Assembly (NCBI GenBank): GCA_900554085.1
Contig: USGA01000054.1
Location: 1-5,693 of the forward strand
Direction: 5' to 3'
From: an uncultured Clostridia bacterium
GTDB taxonomy: Bacteria > Bacillota > Clostridia > Christensenellales > CAG-917
DNA: 5,693 nt
Positions 1 to 3,612 of this stretch are shown piece by piece. The notes beneath the pieces were generated by a model. The model worked only from the letters and a program-made list of their open reading frames with translations, searched no databases and had not been told where the DNA came from. The position numbers were made by a program, and so were the translations under genes. The first letter of the stretch is position 1; the number at the start of each line of letters is the position of its first letter.

Positions 1-639
1 TCGTCCGCAAACGAGTTCCTGACACGCGTGAATCTTATGAAAGCCTATCGCGACGACGCGGTTACGCCCGTTCAGCGCGGTAAGAACGTCGTTGTCGTCG
101 GAGCGGGTAACGTGGCAATGGACGCCGCGCGTACGGCGAGAAGGCTGGGGGCGGAGGTAACTTTGGTGTACCGCAGAAGCCGCGCCGAAATGCCGGCAAG
201 AGCCGAAGAAATCGTACACGCGGAGGAAGAGGGCATAAAGTTCGAGTTGCTCACCAATCCCGTAAGGATACACGGAGACGAACGCGGGTTCGTAAACGGT
301 ATGACCTGCGTCAGAATGGAACTGGGAGAGCCAGACGCCAGCGGCAGACGTCGTCCCGTGACGGTGGAAGGAAGCGAGTTTTTCCTTGCGTGCGACGAGA
401 TTATCGTTGCGCTCGGCACGACGCCCAACCCGCTTATCAAGGACAGTTTCCCCGCGCTCGGCACGACGCCGAAAGGCACTATAGTTGCCGACGAAAACGG
501 CAAAACCGACATTGACGGATTGTATGCGGGCGGCGACGCTATGACGGGCGCTGCCACGGTCATTCTGGCAATGGGCGCCGGAAAGAGAAGCGCGAAAGCA
601 ATCATAGAAGAACTGCGCGCCAAGGGCAAAGCGGTCTGA
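1..639 (+). CDS. gltA: GltA/NfnB-type NADPH-binding flavoprotein (glutamate synthase small-subunit family), C-terminal part, 5' end outside window
   Basis: The reading frame is open from base 1 (first residues SSANEFLTRVNLMKAY) to TGA at 637-639, giving 212 residues, a little under half of a family member of about 460. Residues 30-41 are the second Rossmann motif, VVVVGAGNVAMD, which binds the nicotinamide nucleotide. It is followed by YRRSRAEMPA, typical of the GltA/glutamate synthase beta family. Residues 177-196 (GGDAMTGAATVILAMGAGK region) are the C-terminal FAD-contacting motif. Family knowledge: such proteins pass electrons between NAD(P)H, FAD and Fe-S clusters in the cytosol, either as glutamate synthase (NADPH) small subunit or as the large subunit of NADH-dependent ferredoxin:NADP oxidoreductase (NfnB) or sulfide dehydrogenase (SudA). 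The deciding N-terminal Fe-S region and the upstream neighbour, where nfnA would lie, are outside the window, so the exact role and the symbol are uncertain. It lies 29 bp before obg, probably in one transcript. A 17-bp direct repeat lies inside the gene. Confidence 0.9.
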   Translation, partial: SSANEFLTRVNLMKAYRDDAVTPVQRGKNVVVVGAGNVAMDAARTARRLGAEVTLVYRRSRAEMPARAEEIVHAEEEGIKFELLTNPVRIHGDERGFVNGMTCVRMELGEPDASGRRRPVTVEGSEFFLACDEIIVALGTTPNPLIKDSFPALGTTPKGTIVADENGKTDIDGLYAGGDAMTGAATVILAMGAGKRSAKAIIEELRAKGKAV

Positions 640-659
640 GGCGGATATAAACGCAAAAC

Positions 660-666
660 GGAGAAG
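660..666 (+). promoter_or_regulatory. Ribosome binding site of obg
   Basis: GGAGAAG lies just before the ATG at 669, with the GGAG core five bases from the start codon. It supports the start at 669, which also gives the standard Obg N-terminus MFLDYVKI. Confidence 0.75.
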
Positions 667-668
667 AT

Positions 669-1931
669 ATGTTTCTCGATTACGTCAAGATTTTCATAAA
701 GGCCGGCAACGGCGGCAACGGCGCCGTGTCTTTCCACAGGGAAAAATACGTGCCCAACGGCGGACCCGACGGCGGTGACGGCGGCAACGGCGGCAGCGTG
801 GTTTTTCTTGCCGACAAGAACCTTACGACGCTCATAGATTTCAAGTTCAAAAAGCATTTCCGCGCCGAAAACGGCGTGAGCGGTGCGGGTAGAAACTGCA
901 CCGGCAAGAGCGGTGAAGATATGATAATCAAGGTTCCGGTCGGGACCGTTATCAAGGAGACGTCTTCGGGCAAGGTGCTTGCAGACCTGTTCGAGGACGG
1001 CGAAACATACAGGGCGCTTGCAGGAGGGCGCGGCGGCAAAGGGAACGCAAGATTCGCGCACGCGCAGAGGCAAGCCCCCGGGTTTTCGCAATTGGGCGAG
1101 ACCACGGAGGAACATCAGGTCACGCTCGAACTCAAGACAATAGCCGACGTGGGACTTGTCGGATTCCCGAATGTGGGGAAGTCGACGTTGCTGTCCGTGC
1201 TGACCTCGGCAAAACCCAAAATCGCCAATTACCATTTCACTACTATAAACCCCAATCTCGGCGTCGTCGAGATGTACGACGACAGTTTCGTCATCGCCGA
1301 TATTCCGGGGCTTATCGAAGGTGCGGGCGAAGGCGCGGGGCTTGGGCATTATTTCCTTAGACATATCGAAAGAGTGCGCCTCATAGTGCACATCGTTGAC
1401 ATTTCTGGCAGCGAGGGCAGAGACCCCGTGGACGATTATTTCAAAATCCGCAAGGAACTTGCGGTATACAGCGAGAAACTTGCCGCCACTCCCGAAATAG
1501 TGGTGGCGTCCAAGGCGGACCTGCCTATGGAAGAAGGCGCGTTGGAAAGATTCGAAAAGGAAACGGGTAAAAAGCCGTTTGTGATTTCGGCGCTTGCGAG
1601 GCAGGGACTTGACGAACTGCTTGCCGAGATGAAAAAGCGCGTCGACGAATTGCCGCCCCCCGAACGTATGGAGGTGGACGCCGACGCAACCCTCGAGAGC
1701 AAACCCGAAGGCGGTTTCGAAATCGTACGCCGCGACGACGGGGCGTTCGAAGTCGTGGGCGGGCTGGTGGATTATCTTGCGCGCAACGTCGTGCTGTCCT
1801 CCTACGATTCGTTCGCGTTCTTCCAGAAAGTACTCAAGGACAGGGGAGTTATCGACGCCCTTAAGGAGTGTGGTATGAAAGAAGGCGACACGGTGGCAAT
1901 CGCCGACGTGGAATTCGAATGGGTGGAATGA
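669..1931 (+). CDS. obg: Obg family GTPase (ObgE/CgtA), full length
   Basis: A complete 420-residue protein of normal family length. Residues 1-157 form the glycine-rich Obg fold; the segment around residues 21-43 (REKYVPNGG, PDGGDGG) is diagnostic. The G domain starts near 158: G1/Walker A GFPNVGKST at 165-173, G2 threonines at 191-192 within TTINPNLG, G3 DIPG at 211-214, G5 SAL at 307-309. The C-terminal OCT domain spans about 349-420 (PEGGFEIVRRDDG to FEWVE). Known family role: a cytosolic low-affinity GTPase that binds the large ribosomal subunit late in assembly and links to stress and ppGpp signalling; usually essential. The odd point is G4, read as SKAD at 281-284 where NKxD is standard; this Asn normally contacts the guanine base. 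The gene sits between gltA (29 bp upstream) and the MBL-fold gene (38 bp downstream) on the same strand, so co-transcription is likely. Identification is very secure; the effect of the G4 change is not known. Confidence 0.98.
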   Translation: MFLDYVKIFIKAGNGGNGAVSFHREKYVPNGGPDGGDGGNGGSVVFLADKNLTTLIDFKFKKHFRAENGVSGAGRNCTGKSGEDMIIKVPVGTVIKETSSGKVLADLFEDGETYRALAGGRGGKGNARFAHAQRQAPGFSQLGETTEEHQVTLELKTIADVGLVGFPNVGKSTLLSVLTSAKPKIANYHFTTINPNLGVVEMYDDSFVIADIPGLIEGAGEGAGLGHYFLRHIERVRLIVHIVDISGSEGRDPVDDYFKIRKELAVYSEKLAATPEIVVASKADLPMEEGALERFEKETGKKPFVISALARQGLDELLAEMKKRVDELPPPERMEVDADATLESKPEGGFEIVRRDDGAFEVVGGLVDYLARNVVLSSYDSFAFFQKVLKDRGVIDALKECGMKEGDTVAIADVEFEWVE

Positions 1932-1958
1932 CGCGGCAAAATCAAGTCGCGACAATAT

Positions 1959-1963
1959 AGGAG
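1959..1963 (+). promoter_or_regulatory. Ribosome binding site deciding a GTG start
   Basis: AGGAG lies six bases before GTG at 1970. It selects this GTG as the start of the MBL-fold gene, and the resulting N-terminus (MRTDKKKLIK followed by a hydrophobic stretch) is a sensible membrane anchor. Confidence 0.7.
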
Positions 1964-1969
1964 AAAATT

Positions 1970-2584
1970 GTGAGAACCGACAAGAAAAAACTGATAAAAA
2001 TCACGGCGATAACGCTTGCCGCCGTTGCGCTGGGAATCTGCGTGGTGTTCGCCGTCTACGGCATAATCTACAACGTCAGGCGAAACGCCGCGCCTCCCGT
2101 CGACATTTCCTCGTACACGGGCGACGGCGACTACGTCATTCACTTTATGAACACGGGCGGAAGCGACGCAATCCTAATCGAAAGCAACGGAAAGTTCGCT
2201 TTGGTCGATTGTGCGGAGGATACCGACAATCCCCGCGGTCTGGAATCGCTCGACCTTGAAGGATACGAACAGGTTGTCGTCGATTACGTCAAGAAAGTCG
2301 CGGCAGACCAAAACGGCAAGGTTACGCTCGAATTCGTCGTCGGCACGCACGCTCATTCGGACCACCTCGGCGGTTTCGACACTCTTTTCAACGACCCCGA
2401 CGTCACGGTGAAGGACGCTTATCTCAAACGCTATTACGAGGACAGAATCTCCGATTACGAAGTGACCGAGTGGGATACACCGAAGTTTACAATCAGACCG
2501 TGGAAGCCGCGCTGGCGAACGGGATTAACCTCATTCAGGACCTTGACGCTGTGGGAACGATTACGCTTGGCGACTTTGCAATAG
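1970..2584 (+). CDS. N-terminal readable part of the split MBL-fold protein
   Basis: As the sequence stands, translation from GTG 1970 gives 204 residues. The first ~169 are real MBL-fold sequence, including the membrane anchor and the HxHxDH metal motif. The last ~35 (from TPKFTIRPW) are out of frame; they are rich in Arg, Trp and Leu and unlike the family. Without the second half the product would lack part of its metal site and probably would not work. Confidence 0.65.
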   Translation: MRTDKKKLIKITAITLAAVALGICVVFAVYGIIYNVRRNAAPPVDISSYTGDGDYVIHFMNTGGSDAILIESNGKFALVDCAEDTDNPRGLESLDLEGYEQVVVDYVKKVAADQNGKVTLEFVVGTHAHSDHLGGFDTLFNDPDVTVKDAYLKRYYEDRISDYEVTEWDTPKFTIRPWKPRWRTGLTSFRTLTLWERLRLATLQ

Positions 2585-2988
2585 ATTTCCTCGCCACCGA
2601 GGAAGCCGACCCCGACAAGAAAGTCGGAGAAAACGATAACTCCGTCGCGTTGCTGCTGAAAAAAGGCGAGAACAAGATTCTGCTTATGGGCGACGTCAAC
2701 TACGGCAGCGGCGACGAGAACAGCATCGCAAAACAGGTGGGAAAGGTCGACCTTATGAAAGTCGGACATCACGGCTTGGGGTATTCCACGGGTAGTCCGT
2801 TGCTCACCGCCACGCAACCCCCTGTGGCGATTGTGACAAATCTCGAGAAAAATATCTATTTCGGCACCAAGTTCCGTCTTGTTATGAACTCTCGTTCGGC
2901 AATTTATTCGACAGGCGAGTATAACGGTATTGCCGCCGTGATAGGAGACGACAAAGGCGATATAACCTTGCTGTCCAACATTCATTGA
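2470..2988 (+). CDS. C-terminal readable part of the split MBL-fold protein
   Basis: This frame carries the rest of the domain: LLMGDVNYGS with the conserved Asp, KVGHHGLGYST with the HH pair, and a closing beta-rich region ending at TGA 2986-2988. The GTG at 2470 has no good ribosome binding site and lies inside the upstream coding frame. It is therefore better read as a continuation of the gene starting at 1970 than as a separate gene; genuine homology seems to begin near 2479. Confidence 0.55.
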   Translation: MGYTEVYNQTVEAALANGINLIQDLDAVGTITLGDFAIDFLATEEADPDKKVGENDNSVALLLKKGENKILLMGDVNYGSGDENSIAKQVGKVDLMKVGHHGLGYSTGSPLLTATQPPVAIVTNLEKNIYFGTKFRLVMNSRSAIYSTGEYNGIAAVIGDDKGDITLLSNIH

Positions 2989-3008
2989 GGAAGCGGTTAA
3001 AATACAAT

Positions 3009-3043
3009 AAAGGAACGGGCAATTGTCCGTTCCTTTTGTTTTG
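3009..3043 (+). terminator. Intrinsic terminator of the gltA-obg-MBL transcript
   Basis: Stem AAAGGAACGG (3009-3018) pairs with CCGTTCCTTT (3027-3036). G-T and C-G pairs inside can extend it to 12 bp with an AATT loop. The right arm runs into TTTTGTTTTG. It begins 20 bases after the stop codon at 2988. The - strand side (ATTGTATTTTA after the stem) is only weakly T-rich, so termination in the other direction is less certain. Confidence 0.9.
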
Positions 3044-3049
3044 CTCGTT

Positions 3050-3063
3050 GTTTTGCGCAAAAC
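3050..3063. repeat. 14-bp perfect palindrome GTTTTGCGCAAAAC
   Basis: The sequence is its own reverse complement over 14 bases and lies between the terminator at 3009-3043 and the tRNA terminator. It has no central loop, so it suits a dimeric protein-binding site better than an RNA hairpin. It is not next to a visible promoter, and its role is unknown. Confidence 0.4.
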
Positions 3064-3142
3064 ACGCCGCAAAGGTATGCGCGTTGTTGTTCGGGCTGGG
3101 GGGGGCGGTAAAAACCGATGTCCCGTAAAAGTCCGATGTACG

Positions 3143-3166
3143 AAGAAAGAGTACGTTTCCGTACCC
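3143..3166 (-). terminator. Probable terminator of the tRNA-Leu transcript
   Basis: Read on the - strand, GGGTACG (from 3166) pairs with CGTACTC (to 3149) around a GAAA tetraloop. This is a 7-bp stem with one G-T pair, followed by TTTCTT. It starts about 16 bases after the tRNA 3' end at 3182, which is where a tRNA terminator is expected. The stem is short and the T tract is broken by a C, so confidence is moderate. Confidence 0.6.
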
Positions 3167-3181
3167 TTTCCGTCTGTCTTT

Positions 3182-3264
3182 TGGTGCGGCCACCGAGACT
3201 TGAACTCGGACGGTCTCCCATACGCCCCTCAAACGTACGCGTCTGCCTATTCCGCCATGGCCGC
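3182..3264 (-). tRNA. tRNA-Leu, anticodon GAG
   Basis: On the - strand, 83 bases fold into a full class II tRNA. The acceptor stem is GCGGCCA / TGGCCGC with discriminator A and an encoded CCA (3184-3182). The D stem is GCG/CGC around GAATAGGCAGA. The anticodon stem is TACGT / GCGTA with one T-G pair and loop TTGAGGG, giving anticodon GAG. A long variable arm of about 11 bases (TGGGAGACCGT) and T stem CCGAG/CTCGG with loop TTCAAGT follow. It should read CUC and CUU leucine codons, which are used often in this window. It is transcribed alone, convergent with the gltA-obg-MBL series, from its own promoter just upstream. Confidence 0.96.
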
Positions 3265-3275
3265 ACAGTGATGTC

Positions 3276-3304
3276 ATTATATTGCTTGCAAGGAATTTTG
3301 TCAA
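3276..3304 (-). promoter_or_regulatory. Consensus sigma-70/sigma-A promoter of tRNA-Leu
   Basis: On the - strand the -35 box is TTGACA (3304-3299), the spacer is exactly 17 bases (3298-3282) and the -10 box is TATAAT (3281-3276). Both hexamers match consensus perfectly. Transcription should begin near 3269, leaving a leader of only about five bases before the mature 5' end at 3264. The spacer holds the palindrome CTTGCAAG (3285-3292). Confidence 0.93.
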
Positions 3305-3357
3305 CGGTTTGCGGGGCAAAATATCAACATTTCCGAGATGAAAAAGTATTATGGAGA

Positions 3358-3510
3358 ATGAAACGAAAAGCCGCCGAACTCAACTGCATTGCCGCCTTGC
3401 TCGCAGAGGTGCTGTGCGAGGGCAAATCGGTTGCCGAAGTCGCCGAACTTGCGCTTTTTCTTAACCTGCTGCTGAACAACGTGCGAACTTATCTCAGCGC
3501 CGGCGACTGA
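3358..3510 (+). CDS. Small hypothetical protein, 50 residues
   Basis: The frame encodes 50 residues from ATG 3358 (MKRKAAELNCIAALLAEVLC...) to TGA 3508-3510. The N-terminus is basic. The rest is Ala/Leu-rich and reads as two amphipathic helices: about 6-21 and about 24-47, separated by EGKS. I see no metal or catalytic motif. The pattern loosely resembles short helical proteins common in gut Clostridia with an 'aalAxxla...eelxxLaxfL..l...l' layout (DUF6774-like), but I cannot confirm membership. It is flanked by a divergent tRNA promoter and followed by a good terminator (3569-3600), which supports a real transcript. The start is uncertain: GGAG at 3353-3356 is only one base from the ATG. The frame is open further upstream, but that stretch runs into the tRNA gene. 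Confidence 0.5.
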   Translation: MKRKAAELNCIAALLAEVLCEGKSVAEVAELALFLNLLLNNVRTYLSAGD

Positions 3511-3564
3511 AAGGAAGCGCAATTGCGGAGAGCGGCGTCGGCGGGTTCCGCTGAAAATAACGAC

Positions 3565-3600
3565 ATAAAAAGGACGGCTTTGCGCCGTCCTTTCGTTGTT
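3565..3600. terminator. Two-way intrinsic terminator between the small ORF and the transporter gene
   Basis: Stem AAAGGACGGC (3569-3578) pairs perfectly with GCCGTCCTTT (3584-3593) around loop TTTGC. On the + strand the tract after it is TTTCGTTGTT. On the - strand it is TTTTTATGTC, which is the better tract. It lies 20 bases past the transporter stop codon on the - strand and about 58 bases past the small ORF on the + strand, so one hairpin can end both convergent transcripts. Confidence 0.88.
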
Positions 3601-3612
3601 CCCGTTGTCGGG

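Larger units (their letters stand above)
1970..2988 (+). pseudogene. ComEC/Rec2-like metallo-beta-lactamase-fold hydrolase with N-terminal membrane anchor, split by a frameshift
   Basis: Two overlapping frames together give one MBL-fold protein of about 339 residues. Residues 1-10 are basic, and about 11-35 form one transmembrane helix without an evident cleavage site, so the catalytic domain is probably outside the membrane. The fold resembles the C-terminal domain of ComEC: HFMNTGGSDAILIES at 58-72, VDCAED at 79-84, and the metal-binding THAHSDH (H127, H129, D131, H132). After the shift come LLMGDV (Asp about 242) and KVGHHG (His about 267-268). Family knowledge: related proteins are metal-dependent phosphodiesterases or nucleases; the substrate here cannot be told. 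The frame moves from the one beginning at 1970 to the one ending at 2988 around 2474-2479. A single missing base would explain it: GAT plus one base plus ACACC restores EWD-x-TEVYNQTVEAA. Everything on both sides is intact, so this is either a very recent mutation or a sequence error. It is the last gene before the terminator at 3009. Confidence 0.8.

Noticed and set aside
72..1955. Long antisense open frame (627 codons, - strand) opposite the gltA-type gene and obg
   Set aside because: It lies wholly opposite two well-identified genes. Its translation is a low-order mix of His, Phe, Val and Arg without domains, as expected when GC-rich codons leave the antisense frame free of stops.
2440..2500. 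Programmed ribosomal frameshift joining the two MBL frames
   Set aside because: No slippery heptamer of the X-XXY-YYZ kind, no internal Shine-Dalgarno-like stimulator and no clear downstream hairpin is visible near 2470-2480; a one-base deletion explains the split more simply.
3098..3105. Run of eight G residues as a phase-variation tract
   Set aside because: It lies in the non-coding stretch after the tRNA terminator, not in a gene or promoter spacer; at most it is a site prone to sequencing error.
3182..3264. tRNA 3' end as an attachment site of an integrated element
   Set aside because: No second copy of the tRNA 3' end is seen in the window and there is no integrase or phage-like gene; the flanks are ordinary chromosomal genes.
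3118..3357. Upstream extension of the small ORF from ATG 3118
   Set aside because: This stretch runs through the tRNA-Leu gene in antisense and through its promoter, so it cannot be real coding sequence; only the part from 3358 was kept.
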